Assembly: GCA_937901455.1 (NCBI GenBank)
Contig: CALDIA010000162.1
Coordinates: forward strand, 1 to 22,342
Origin: an uncultured Bacteroidales bacterium
GTDB lineage: Bacteria > Bacteroidota > Bacteroidia > Bacteroidales > WCHB1-69
DNA: 22,342 nucleotides
Direction: 5' to 3'
Shown here: piece after piece, positions 6,746-15,458 of the stretch
Layout: each line of letters starts with the position of its first letter
Position numbering within the stretch: position 1 is the first letter of the stretch
Notes under the pieces: model-generated
Databases searched by the model: none
What the model was told of the DNA's origin: nothing
The model's input: only the letters and a program-made list of their open reading frames with translations
Translations under genes and position numbers: made by a program

Positions 6746-8686
6746 ATGGATAGGAATACGGTAATTGGATTATTGTTGATTTTCGGCTTGTTCTTGGGGT
6801 TTAGCTTCTACCAGTCCAACAAGGCTCGGCAGATTATGCAGGAGCAGGAACAGCAAGCTATGGAGGAGATGGCCCGACAGCAGGAGGATTCCATCAATCA
6901 AGTACTCTCACTGACAGTTCAGGATTCACTTGCGGATGCAGCCGCTGCGGTGCCTGAGTCACAGCGGTTTTCTACGCCTCAGTTAGCCAATATGAACGAC
7001 TATGTGGTGGAGACCAACAAGGCATACTATTATTTTGCCAAGCAGGGCGGATACCTGCGCAAGGTCTGCCTCAAAGAAGCCTACCGCTACACTCCCAAGG
7101 ATTCGGCCAAGGTGCTGATGGAGATGTTCGAGGATGGCTCCAACATGATCAGTGTTGACCTGCAGTTGCGCGACCAGACCGAAATCGCCACCCGCGACTG
7201 CTACTTCCTTTCAGACATGAACGGCGACACCCTGGTGGTGGATGAGCAGAATACCACCCTGTCGCTTCGTATATACCCCAACAACCAGGGTGACTCGCTG
7301 GAGTGCCAAACGCTCAACGTGAACTCTTACATCGAGTATCTCTACACCTTTTCGCCCGATGACTACATGTTCAACTATTCGATACGCTTCGTCAATATGG
7401 AGCCGTATCTGTATCCCAACAAGCACGACTATACCTTGGAGTGGATCGGTGAGCCCAAGAATGTGGAGAAAAACTACGAGAATGAGAAGATGCTGACATC
7501 CATTTATTATATGGACAATACCGATGAGGTGAACAATATAGACGAGCGCAAGGGCGGATCCAAGAATTTCACCTCACCGCTGAAGTGGGTTTCCTTTAAA
7601 CAGCAGTTCTTTACGGCCACCCTGATTGCCAATGATGGGCAGACCTTCACGTCGGGATCCCTTTCGGCTACCATGCCCGAGAAGGAAGAACGCTCGGTAC
7701 TCAAGTATTGCCAAGCCGAGCTTGACTTTCAGATGGCCGACCTCAACAAAAGTGCCTTTAACATGTCGATGTACGTGGGCCCCAACCAATACCGACTGCT
7801 GAAGGGATATAAGATGCGTTTGGAACGTCAGGTTCCCCTGGGCTGGGGCTTCTTCCTGCTACAATGGATCAACCGTTTTGTCATCATCCCAGTGTTCAAC
7901 TGGCTGGAGGTTTATGGCTTGAACTACGGCATCATCATCTTATTGCTGACCATCGGCTTGAAGGTGGTGTTGTTGCCAGTCAGCTACAAGACCTACATGT
8001 CATCGGCCAAGATGCGCGCTTTAAAGCCGGAACTGGATGCTATCAATGCCCGTTATCCCAAGGAGGAAGACATGATGAAAAAGCAGCAGGCCACCATGTC
8101 GCTGTACCGTAGCGCTGGGGTGAAACCTGCTGGCGGTTGTCTGCCCATGTTACTGCAGATGCCAATCCTCATCGCCATGTATAGGTTTTTCCCAGCCTCT
8201 TATGAGCTGCGACAACAATCGTTCCTCTGGGCTGAAGACCTCTCTACATACGACTCTATTTGGAACTTCAGTCACAATGTGCCGCTTCTTGGCGACCACC
8301 TGAGTCTTTTTACCATACTGATGACTATCGCCACCATCGTATATACGTGGCTCAACAACAGATTGATGAATCCCACGCAAGGCAACAAGGACCAGCAACG
8401 CATGATGAATATTATGATGTACATGATGCCGATTATGTTCTTCTTTATGTTCAATAGCTTTGCCTCCGCACTGACCTATTACTATCTGCTCTTCAACTTA
8501 CTTACCTTCTTGCAGATGTGGATTTTCAGAGCGGCTGTGGATGAGAACAAGCTGCATGAACAACTCAAAACAAATATGCAGAAACCCGTGAAGAAGTCGA
8601 AGTGGCAACTCAAGATGGAGGAGCTGCAAAAACAGCAGGTCCAATTGCAGAAGCAACAGCAACAACAGAACAGAAAATCCAAATAA
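6746..8686 (+). CDS. yidC: Membrane protein insertase YidC
   Basis: This 646-residue inner-membrane insertase integrates and folds membrane proteins with or without SecYEG. It has the Gram-negative layout. An N-terminal helix lies at about 6-22, then a large periplasmic P1 domain to about residue 360. The conserved core follows, with membrane segments near 366-386, 392-412, 463-480, 519-536 and 557-596. Core landmarks are LPVSYKTYMSSAKM, an ALKPELDAI coiled loop, AGGCLPMLLQMPILIAMY and NPTQGNKDQQRMM. The tail from about 601 is basic and Gln-rich, ending in RKSK, and may contact ribosomes. The ATG at 6746 gives a normal N-terminal helix and sits just downstream of a promoter box; the longer TTG start adds an unlikely extension. 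The PUR/DUF3276 gene follows after 62 bases. Confidence 0.97.
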   Translation: MDRNTVIGLLLIFGLFLGFSFYQSNKARQIMQEQEQQAMEEMARQQEDSINQVLSLTVQDSLADAAAAVPESQRFSTPQLANMNDYVVETNKAYYYFAKQGGYLRKVCLKEAYRYTPKDSAKVLMEMFEDGSNMISVDLQLRDQTEIATRDCYFLSDMNGDTLVVDEQNTTLSLRIYPNNQGDSLECQTLNVNSYIEYLYTFSPDDYMFNYSIRFVNMEPYLYPNKHDYTLEWIGEPKNVEKNYENEKMLTSIYYMDNTDEVNNIDERKGGSKNFTSPLKWVSFKQQFFTATLIANDGQTFTSGSLSATMPEKEERSVLKYCQAELDFQMADLNKSAFNMSMYVGPNQYRLLKGYKMRLERQVPLGWGFFLLQWINRFVIIPVFNWLEVYGLNYGIIILLLTIGLKVVLLPVSYKTYMSSAKMRALKPELDAINARYPKEEDMMKKQQATMSLYRSAGVKPAGGCLPMLLQMPILIAMYRFFPASYELRQQSFLWAEDLSTYDSIWNFSHNVPLLGDHLSLFTILMTIATIVYTWLNNRLMNPTQGNKDQQRMMNIMMYMMPIMFFFMFNSFASALTYYYLLFNLLTFLQMWIFRAAVDENKLHEQLKTNMQKPVKKSKWQLKMEELQKQQVQLQKQQQQQNRKSK

Positions 8687-8748
8687 CAATTTTTGAGAAA
8701 GATGGTGCGTTGTCATCATTAGGTTAAATGAATTAAAATAATAGAAAG

Positions 8749-9087
8749 ATGGAAAATCAAGACAAGAATGAAGTTTTATCTCGCGCAGTGAAAGCAGGTA
8801 AAAGAACGTATTTTTTCGATGTGAAGAGCACGAAGACGGGAGAAATGTATTTGACAATTACGGAGAGCAAGCGCAAGTTCAATGATGTGACGGGCATGTT
8901 CTTCTATGAGAAGCACAAGGTGTTCTTGTACAAGGAGGATTTTGAGAAGTTTCAGAACGCATTGAACGGCATGGTGGACTTTATCAACACCGGCAAGGTG
9001 CCTGAGGAGGTGAACTTTGAAACGGAGGAGAAGTTGAGCGACCGCGACTTGGACGAGGATTTTTCCAATCTTGACTTCACGTTGTAA
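8749..9087 (+). CDS. PUR-family DNA/RNA-binding protein (DUF3276)
   Basis: The 112-residue protein matches the PUR-alpha-like DUF3276 family found in Bacteroidota and spirochaetes. Typical features are GKRTYFFDVKSTKTGEMYL, ITESKRKF, and FEKHKVFLYKEDF-like text (here FYEKHKVFLYKEDF), which form the beta-beta-beta-beta-alpha PUR repeat at about residues 15-77. The C-terminus (about 90-112) is acidic. Relatives such as Borrelia BpuR bind nucleic acid and act as regulators or nucleoid-associated proteins; the target here is unknown. The stop TAA shares one base with the parA ATG (TAATG), so the two genes are probably translationally coupled. No clear promoter was found in the 62-base gap after yidC. 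Confidence 0.88.
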   Translation: MENQDKNEVLSRAVKAGKRTYFFDVKSTKTGEMYLTITESKRKFNDVTGMFFYEKHKVFLYKEDFEKFQNALNGMVDFINTGKVPEEVNFETEEKLSDRDLDEDFSNLDFTL

Positions 9088-9860
9088 TGGGAAAGATTGT
9101 AGCCATAGCCAACCAGAAGGGTGGGGTGGGCAAGACCACCACAGCGGTTAACTTGGCAGCTTGTGTGGCCGCCTTGGACTTGAAGGTGCTGCTCATCGAT
9201 GCCGACCCGCAGGCCAACGCGTCGAGCGGACTGGGTTTTGAAAAGCAGGACGACACCATCTCCATTTACGACTGCATTGTGGATAACCGCCTGGCCGTGG
9301 AGGCCATCCAGCCCACTGAAATCCAGCAATTGCACCTGCTGCCCGCTACCATGGATCTGGTAGGGGCTGAGCTGGAGATGATCTCTTTCGAGCGGCGCGA
9401 GTACCGCATGAAAGATGCCATCTATGCGCTTAAAAACGACTATGATTTCATCTTCATCGACTGTGCCCCCTCCTTAGGACTGATTACGCTCAATGCCTTG
9501 GTGGCCGCCGACTCTGTGCTGATTCCCGTGCAGTGCGAGTATTTCGCGCTTGAGGGCCTGGGCAAACTGCTGAACACCATCCGCATTGTGCAGACCAACA
9601 TGAACCCATCCTTGGCCATTGAAGGGATTCTGCTGACCATGTACACGGCCCGTATCAAATCATCGAATGCCGTGGTGGACGATGTGCGCCTGCACTGCAA
9701 GGATTTGGTCTTCGACACAATCATTTCGCGTAATGTGCGCCTGAGTGAGGCCCCAAGCTACGGAAAGCCCATCGTACTGTACGATGTGAAGTCCACCGGC
9801 TTTAAAAACTACCTGAACTTGGCAACTGAGTTTTTGAACAAAAACGGATATACGATATAA
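9087..9860 (+). CDS. parA: Chromosome partitioning ATPase ParA (Soj)
   Basis: The 257-residue ATPase moves ParB-parS complexes over the nucleoid during chromosome segregation. The deviant Walker A motif KGGVGKTT is at 11-18 with signature lysine K11. The A' motif LLIDADPQANASSGLG follows at about 35-50, and the Walker B-type stretch FIFIDCAPSLGLITLNAL lies near 122-139. Later come PVQCEYFALEGL and RNVRLSEAPSYGKP, both characteristic of chromosomal ParA. There is no N-terminal DNA-binding extension, as in Soj-type and unlike plasmid P1-type ParA. The start overlaps the DUF3276 stop by one base and parB follows after 11 bases. Confidence 0.96.
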   Translation: MGKIVAIANQKGGVGKTTTAVNLAACVAALDLKVLLIDADPQANASSGLGFEKQDDTISIYDCIVDNRLAVEAIQPTEIQQLHLLPATMDLVGAELEMISFERREYRMKDAIYALKNDYDFIFIDCAPSLGLITLNALVAADSVLIPVQCEYFALEGLGKLLNTIRIVQTNMNPSLAIEGILLTMYTARIKSSNAVVDDVRLHCKDLVFDTIISRNVRLSEAPSYGKPIVLYDVKSTGFKNYLNLATEFLNKNGYTI

Positions 9861-9871
9861 AAACAAGAACT

Positions 9872-10747
9872 ATGAGCAAAACTGAAAAGCCGAAGCCCAG
9901 AGGCCTGGAGTCCATTCTGGGAAATGTGAGTATCCCGACGGGGCAGCCTGCCACCAGCCATGCAGGGGGCAACAGCTATTTGCGCCTCGACTCCATTGAG
10001 GTGAACCCTTTCCAACCGCGTACCCAGTTTGACGAAGAAGCCCTGGAGGGATTGGCGCAATCTATCAAGACGTATGGATTGATACAGCCTGTCACGGTGC
10101 GCCCAATTGAGGGCGGCCGTTACCAGCTGATTTCCGGAGAGCGCCGCTACCGTGCCGCCAAAATGGCCGGGCTTACAGAAATACCCGCCTATGTGCGCAC
10201 CGTGGATGATGTACAGTCGGTCCAGATGGCCCTCGTGGAGAACATTCAGCGCGCCGACCTAAACCCCATAGAGGTGGCCCTCAGCTACCAGATGCTCATA
10301 GATGAGTGCTCCATGACGCAGGAAGAACTGAGTGGCAAACTGGGTAAAGACCGCAGCACGATTGCCAACTATCTGCGCCTGCTTCGACTCTCCACACCAG
10401 CTCAAGTTGCTGTTAGAGACGGACTTATCTCTATGGGGCACGCCCTGCCGCTGGTGGCCCTCGATGACGAACATCTCCAACAGAAGGTTATCAAGCAGAT
10501 TGTGGATGAGAAACTGTCGGTACGGCAGACAGAAATGGCCGTCAAGAAGCTCCGCAACGAGCTTGAACCAGCCAAGCCCAAGGTGCGAATTACCCTGTCC
10601 GATGAGGTGCGCGCCTTCCAGACAGCCTTTGGCAAGAAACTGAAATCCAAGGTTAAAATCAAGAAAGACCTCTCCGGCAAGGGCACTATCACCATTCCAT
10701 TTGCTTCTGATGATGAACTGAAGAAAATCATGGATATCCTGCAATAA
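9872..10747 (+). CDS. parB: Chromosome partitioning protein ParB (Spo0J)
   Basis: The 291-residue CTPase binds parS sites and spreads as a DNA clamp, and it stimulates ParA. The N-terminus carries PKPRGLESILG, the short ParA-interaction segment. The CTP-binding domain shows NPFQPR at 45-50, GERRYRAA at 89-96 and ENIQRADLNP at 123-132. A helix-turn-helix follows at about 139-162 (TQEELSGKLGKDRSTIANYL), which reads parS. The dimerisation domain occupies about 235-291. All expected motifs are present. It lies 11 bases after parA and 22 bases before the DUF5683 gene. No full parS palindrome was seen in the window. Confidence 0.96.
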   Translation: MSKTEKPKPRGLESILGNVSIPTGQPATSHAGGNSYLRLDSIEVNPFQPRTQFDEEALEGLAQSIKTYGLIQPVTVRPIEGGRYQLISGERRYRAAKMAGLTEIPAYVRTVDDVQSVQMALVENIQRADLNPIEVALSYQMLIDECSMTQEELSGKLGKDRSTIANYLRLLRLSTPAQVAVRDGLISMGHALPLVALDDEHLQQKVIKQIVDEKLSVRQTEMAVKKLRNELEPAKPKVRITLSDEVRAFQTAFGKKLKSKVKIKKDLSGKGTITIPFASDDELKKIMDILQ

Positions 10748-10769
10748 TCAGCCTCATCATGCGTTCTAT

Positions 10770-11351
10770 ATGATTGTGAGACAATATTGCTGGATATTAC
10801 TGTCATTGTGCTGTCTGCTGGCACGGCCGTTGTCGGCCCAAGTGGACACCATAGCGCCTGTTGTCAGCAATGTTTCCTCCGATGATTCAGCCAAGGTGGT
10901 CCGCCATTCGCCCACCGTGGCCATGCTCTGTTCCATAGTTCCTGGCGGCGGGCAAATCTACAACCATAAATATTGGAAACTGCCGATCGTGTACGGAGCC
11001 TTGAGCGCCTCAGGGTTCTTTCTCTATTATTCGGCCCACAAAATGGTCACCTATCGCAATGAATTCATCTACCGCCGCGACGGTCTGAATACGCAATTGG
11101 ATCCCAACTTGGCCGAATTTTCTGATGAGAATATCCTGCAAATGAAAAACAACCAGCGCCGTAATATGGAAATTGCCATCGGTGTTACGGCTGTGCTGTA
11201 TGTACTTAATATTATTGACGCCATGGTGGATGCACATCTGTATTATTTCGATGTCTCCGATGACTTGTCCATACATTGGAAGCCCACCATGATGCAAAAC
11301 TACAGCCAACGCAATTATGCTTTTGGGATGACCTTACAGTTGCATTGGTGA
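10770..11351 (+). CDS. DUF5683 family membrane protein
   Basis: The 193-residue product has a signal-like hydrophobic N-terminus ending in LSAQ (residues 21-24), which looks like a Sec signal peptide. The family hallmark follows: HSPTVAMLCSIVPGGGQIYNHKYWKLPIVYGALS at about 46-79, close to the SP-x-A-xxx-S-xxPGxGQxYNxxYWKxPI pattern I recall for DUF5683. Two further hydrophobic stretches lie near 78-90 and 136-150. The end, NYAFGMTLQLHW, looks like a terminal membrane or barrel strand. The biochemical role is unknown. In Bacteroidales this family often sits beside parAB, as here. The gap to dapB is 20 bases, so it is probably part of the same transcript. Confidence 0.8.
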   Translation: MIVRQYCWILLSLCCLLARPLSAQVDTIAPVVSNVSSDDSAKVVRHSPTVAMLCSIVPGGGQIYNHKYWKLPIVYGALSASGFFLYYSAHKMVTYRNEFIYRRDGLNTQLDPNLAEFSDENILQMKNNQRRNMEIAIGVTAVLYVLNIIDAMVDAHLYYFDVSDDLSIHWKPTMMQNYSQRNYAFGMTLQLHW

Positions 11352-11371
11352 TTCTTTATAAGAAGATAACT

Positions 11372-12124
11372 ATGGAAGAGAAGATAAAGTTCGCGATAAT
11401 TGGATATGGCAAGATGGGCAAGATGGTGGAAAGCCTCTTGCGGGCTGCCGGCGAAGAGGTGGTGGCCGTCATTGACGATGATGTCCAATGGGCGCAGCAG
11501 TGGAACTCGTTCTGTACGGCCGATGTGGCCATAGACTTCTCCATGCCCGCTGTGGCGGTGGATAACATCCTGAGGGCCTTTGAGGCGCAAGTGCCCATCG
11601 TGGTCGGCACTACTGGCTGGTACGACCGATTAGACGAGGTGCTGGACAAAGGGCGTGCGTGTGGCGCCTCCATGGTGTATGGCACCAACTTCAGCATTGG
11701 TGTGCACATTTTCAACAGGATGAATGAGTGGCTTGCTGCCGAGATGCGCCAATATGCCCAATACATTGTTGCTATTGATGAAACCCACCATACCGCCAAG
11801 AAGGACGCCCCTAGTGGCACCGCCATCACGCTGGCGGAGGGCATTTTGCGACAATATCCGGCATACACCCGATGGCAGTTGACCGCCGAAGGGGAGGACG
11901 TGCCCCCGCAAACCATTCCCGTACACGCACACCGACTGGGCGATGTGTCAGGTATCCATACCGTCAGTTGGACATCTTCCGAGGACACTATTACCATCAC
12001 CCATAACGCCCATGGCCGTCAAGGCTTCGCAGCCGGGGCCATCCGCGCCGCCCGCTGGCTCGTGAACCACCCCCACACAATCTGCCCCTTCACCGAAACC
12101 TTTCAAGAATTTATTCACCACTAA
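11372..12124 (+). CDS. dapB: 4-hydroxy-tetrahydrodipicolinate reductase DapB
   Basis: The 250-residue cytoplasmic enzyme reduces hydroxy-tetrahydrodipicolinate with NAD(P)H in the lysine and meso-diaminopimelate pathway. The dinucleotide fold begins with IIGYGKMGKM at 9-18. The substrate site shows VVGTTGWY at 77-84, YGTNFSIGV at 103-111, the catalytic pair ETHHTAKKDAPSGTA at 137-151 (H139, H140, K144), and GRQGFAAGAIRAARWL near the end. The length is that of the short form common in Bacteroidota. The ATG at 11372 was chosen because the longer frame from 11276 would overlap the DUF5683 gene by 76 bases. The lepB ATG follows 17 bases after the stop. Confidence 0.95.
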   Translation: MEEKIKFAIIGYGKMGKMVESLLRAAGEEVVAVIDDDVQWAQQWNSFCTADVAIDFSMPAVAVDNILRAFEAQVPIVVGTTGWYDRLDEVLDKGRACGASMVYGTNFSIGVHIFNRMNEWLAAEMRQYAQYIVAIDETHHTAKKDAPSGTAITLAEGILRQYPAYTRWQLTAEGEDVPPQTIPVHAHRLGDVSGIHTVSWTSSEDTITITHNAHGRQGFAAGAIRAARWLVNHPHTICPFTETFQEFIHH

Positions 12125-12141
12125 TCATAACAAAACCTGTC

Positions 12142-13773
12142 ATGTTTATTTCAACTACCGCTCTGTGCGTCATTACCATACTTTTTTTAATAGCGACCCT
12201 CGTGGGCCTTTGGGGCATCTTCCGCAAGGCCGGCATTGCCCCCTGGAAATCCTTGATCCCGTTCTATAACGTCTGGGTCTGGATACGCGAAGTCATTCAC
12301 AAAAAATGGTGGTGGATGCTGCTCTTCTTAGTGCCCTTCCTTAACATCTTTATGTTCTTCTACATTGTTTGGGAGACCATTCATCATTTCAACAAGAACG
12401 GCTACGGGGCACTGATACTTGGCACTATCTTCTTTTTTGCCTATCTGCCGTATCTGGGTTTTTCTAAAAAGGAGCAGTATATCGCTGAACTGCCGGAATG
12501 GGAAAAGAGCAGCGCCCGCTCCTGGGGCGATGCTCTCATCTTCGCTGTGGCCTTGGCCTACATCATCCGCCTATGCTGGTTTGAGCTATATACCATCCCC
12601 TCATCCTCGATGGAAAGCTCCCTAATGGTGGGCGACTTTCTAACCGTTTCCAAACTTTCGTACGGTGTGCGTATGCCTAACACACCATTGGCCATACCTT
12701 TCATACACAACTCCTTGCCAAAGTCAGATGTAAAGTCCTATTCCAAACTCATACAGATTCCCTATATGCGTACCAAGGCGTTGCGCCCCGTGCGTAACAA
12801 CGATGTAGTGGTCTTCAACTACCCCGATGGTGACACGGTTGCCATTGAGCGGAAGGCTGAAAGCTACTATGCTATCGTCAGGGAGTTTGAGGAGATGCTC
12901 AACCCTAATGCAACGCCCGCACAACGCCGTGATGTGTATGGCCGCTACAGTCCCGAAATGATCCAGCATTTCCAGCAGAAATATGCAGGAGCCTACTATC
13001 CAGGCAAGGGCCGTGAGGCAGTGTGGAAAGAGTACCATATCATTGACCGCCCCGTGGATAAGCGTGAGAACTATGTGAAACGCTGTATCGCGGTGGCTGG
13101 CGACAAACTGCAAATCATCGACAAACAGGTGTATATCAATGATAAAGCCGCCGATAATCCTAAAAGAATGCAGTTTGCCTACTTCGTGAATCACCCTACC
13201 GGGATGCAACTGTCGGCAAAAAGGCGCAAAGAGTTGGATATTAACGAGGAAGATGCCCAACGAGTGGATCAATATACGGTCCTCTATCGACTCAATCAAA
13301 AGCAGTGCGACAAGATTCGTAAGATGGGCTTTAACGTGGAGGTGTATCAAGACTCTGCCGGTCAGTACGACCCCGCCATCTTCCCTCATTCACCGGCCTA
13401 TCCGTGGAACAAGGACTTCTTCGGGCCGCTGACTGTGCCCGCCAAAGGCATGACCGTACAACTCGACACGGCCAATATCGTCCTTTATGAGCAGATTATC
13501 AGGCAATATGAAGGCAACAAACTGGAGGTGAAGGGTGACAAAATCCTTATTAACGGCCATGAAACCCAACAATATACCTTCCAGATGAACTACTATTTTA
13601 TGATGGGCGACAATCGCCATAACTCTGCCGACTCCCGTTTCTGGGGATTTGTTCCCGAAGACCATATCGTTGGCAAACCCTCTATGGTATGGCTCTCGTG
13701 GGATAAGTACAAATCATTGGGAGATAAGGGCAAAGTGCGCTGGAATAGAATGTTCAAGCGCATAAAAATGTAA
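12142..13773 (+). CDS. lepB: Signal peptidase I (LepB), long form
   Basis: The 543-residue membrane enzyme removes signal peptides from secreted proteins. The N-terminal ~110 residues form a membrane region with helices at about 5-27, 57-78 and 88-106, resembling the DUF5684-type segment. A further helix at about 131-147 precedes the catalytic serine in TIPSSSMESS (S156). The catalytic lysine is K313 in YVKRCIAVAGD. The box GDNRHNSADSRFWG starts at 489. The serine-lysine spacing of 157 residues is much larger than in E. coli LepB, because of an insertion at about 175-310, and a second insertion lies at about 340-430. Long forms of this kind are usual in Bacteroidota. The gene is flanked at short distance by dapB (17 bases) and the nucleoside kinase (20 bases). 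Confidence 0.93.
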   Translation: MFISTTALCVITILFLIATLVGLWGIFRKAGIAPWKSLIPFYNVWVWIREVIHKKWWWMLLFLVPFLNIFMFFYIVWETIHHFNKNGYGALILGTIFFFAYLPYLGFSKKEQYIAELPEWEKSSARSWGDALIFAVALAYIIRLCWFELYTIPSSSMESSLMVGDFLTVSKLSYGVRMPNTPLAIPFIHNSLPKSDVKSYSKLIQIPYMRTKALRPVRNNDVVVFNYPDGDTVAIERKAESYYAIVREFEEMLNPNATPAQRRDVYGRYSPEMIQHFQQKYAGAYYPGKGREAVWKEYHIIDRPVDKRENYVKRCIAVAGDKLQIIDKQVYINDKAADNPKRMQFAYFVNHPTGMQLSAKRRKELDINEEDAQRVDQYTVLYRLNQKQCDKIRKMGFNVEVYQDSAGQYDPAIFPHSPAYPWNKDFFGPLTVPAKGMTVQLDTANIVLYEQIIRQYEGNKLEVKGDKILINGHETQQYTFQMNYYFMMGDNRHNSADSRFWGFVPEDHIVGKPSMVWLSWDKYKSLGDKGKVRWNRMFKRIKM

Positions 13774-13793
13774 TTACCAAAACTTCTGCTATT

Positions 13794-15458
13794 ATGCAAA
13801 CCGTTCCCGTTTATTGTCAAAATTTGAACGCCTTAGTTTATGCTCCCTATGGTCAAAGATTGTGCGATTTTTTAGCGGATCATAATATGACCCCGGAGGA
13901 TCCATATTTAGGAGCATTAGTCAACAATAAGGCCCGCGATCTGACCTATCAGATTCACAAGCCAGCCCTTATCAACTTTTTCGACTACTATTCTCCTTAC
14001 GGCAGGGGCTTCTATATCCGTTCGTTGTATCTGGTGCTGTGCAAAACCATACACGACCTGTTCCCGCTGAAAGTGAAACTGCGTATCAAACACACCATCT
14101 CAGGAGGACGATACTGTACCTTGGAAAACATGGACGAGCCCCTCACTCAAGAGATAGTGAGTAAAATGCTCCAGCATATGAAGAAAATCGTGCGCCAGAA
14201 CTTGCCTTTCGAGCGCGTCCTTATGCTGACCTCCGATGCCATCAAGGTGTTTCAGGAACTTGGACTGGAAGATAAATATGATCTCTTCAAGGAGCGGGAC
14301 AAGATCTTCACCTCTGTCTATCGTCTTGACAAAACCGTTAACTACTATTATGGCTATTTGCTTCCATCCACGGGGTATATCAAACTCTTTGGCTTGGAGT
14401 TGTACGAAAACGGTCTCTTGCTCAAAATACCATCTGCCAAAAACATAAAAGTGCTGCCTAAGACGCATGCCTATCCGAAACTGTTTGCAGTTTACAAATT
14501 CTCCAAAGAATGGTCGGAAAAGTTAGGTGTTTCGACAGTAAGTGATATGAATAAGCTGATTGCGGATGGCAAGACCAAGGAAACCATCCTGGTGGCGGAG
14601 GCTTTTCAGGAGAAATGGATTTCCAATGTGGCTGATCAGATATATAAGAAGGGTGGGGTGAAGATGGTGCTCATATGTGGGCCGTCCAGTTCCGGCAAGA
14701 CGACTACTTGCCGCCGCCTGTCAGTGCAGTTAGGTGTATTAGGCTTCAATTCAGTGCAGATTTCGGTGGACGATTTCTTTGTGGAACGTGACGCCACACC
14801 GTTGGATGAGCATGGCGAAAAAGACTTCGAGGCACTGGAAGCCATTGACCTGCCGCTCTTCAACGATACGCTGAAGCGGCTCATTGCCGGGGAACGCGTG
14901 CCCATTCCGACCTTTGATTTCACCAAGGGAGCCAAAGTGTGGACCGGCAAGACCCTGCAGTTGGAAAAGAACTCCATCCTGGTGGTGGAGGGTATCCATT
15001 GCCTGAATCCCAAGTTGACAGAGCAAGTGCCCGAAGCGTTGAAGTTTAAAATTTTCGTTTCAGCGCTTACCTCTATCTCGGTGGACCGTCATAATCCAAT
15101 TCCTACCACGGATAACCGCCTCATTCGTCGCATTGTGCGCGACTACAACTATCGTGGATATTCTGCATTAGACACCCTGCGGCGTTGGCACAGTGTGCGC
15201 AAGGGAGAGGAGAAGAATATCTTCCCTTATCAAGAGAATGCGGATGTGATGATCAATACCTCGCTGATTTTTGAGTTGGGTTTACTGAAAAACTATGCGA
15301 TTCCGATCCTGAACGAGGTGCCGGAGACGGCGCCGGAATATGCGGAGGCCACGCGTCTGCTCAAGTTCCTGTCCTATTTTCACTCTATCCCCGAGAGTGA
15401 TGTGCCGGGCACGTCCATATTGCGCGAGTTTGTGGGAGGCAGCAAATTTACCTACTGA
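13794..15458 (+). CDS. Nucleoside kinase with ThrRS-like N-terminal domains
   Basis: The 554-residue protein combines two parts. Residues 1-230 resemble the TGS-like and second additional domain of threonyl-tRNA synthetase, with HKPALINFFDYY-type text at about 55-66 and SGGRYC at 103-108. The C-terminal part from about 288 is a uridine kinase or phosphoribulokinase-like P-loop kinase with Walker A GPSSSGKT at 296-303, the acceptor-site segment ISVDDFFVER at about 323-332, and VVEGIHCLNP at about 397-406. The predicted role is phosphorylation of a nucleoside, perhaps uridine or cytidine, in pyrimidine salvage. The fused synthetase-like region cannot charge tRNA because no synthetase catalytic core is present. 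The stop TGA overlaps the next ATG as ATGA-type (TGATG). Confidence 0.88.
   Translation: MQTVPVYCQNLNALVYAPYGQRLCDFLADHNMTPEDPYLGALVNNKARDLTYQIHKPALINFFDYYSPYGRGFYIRSLYLVLCKTIHDLFPLKVKLRIKHTISGGRYCTLENMDEPLTQEIVSKMLQHMKKIVRQNLPFERVLMLTSDAIKVFQELGLEDKYDLFKERDKIFTSVYRLDKTVNYYYGYLLPSTGYIKLFGLELYENGLLLKIPSAKNIKVLPKTHAYPKLFAVYKFSKEWSEKLGVSTVSDMNKLIADGKTKETILVAEAFQEKWISNVADQIYKKGGVKMVLICGPSSSGKTTTCRRLSVQLGVLGFNSVQISVDDFFVERDATPLDEHGEKDFEALEAIDLPLFNDTLKRLIAGERVPIPTFDFTKGAKVWTGKTLQLEKNSILVVEGIHCLNPKLTEQVPEALKFKIFVSALTSISVDRHNPIPTTDNRLIRRIVRDYNYRGYSALDTLRRWHSVRKGEEKNIFPYQENADVMINTSLIFELGLLKNYAIPILNEVPETAPEYAEATRLLKFLSYFHSIPESDVPGTSILREFVGGSKFTY

Noticed and set aside
8631..8684. CAG/CAA-rich stretch at the yidC 3' end
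   Set aside because: It encodes the Gln-rich tail usual for this protein and shows no repeat of separate interest.
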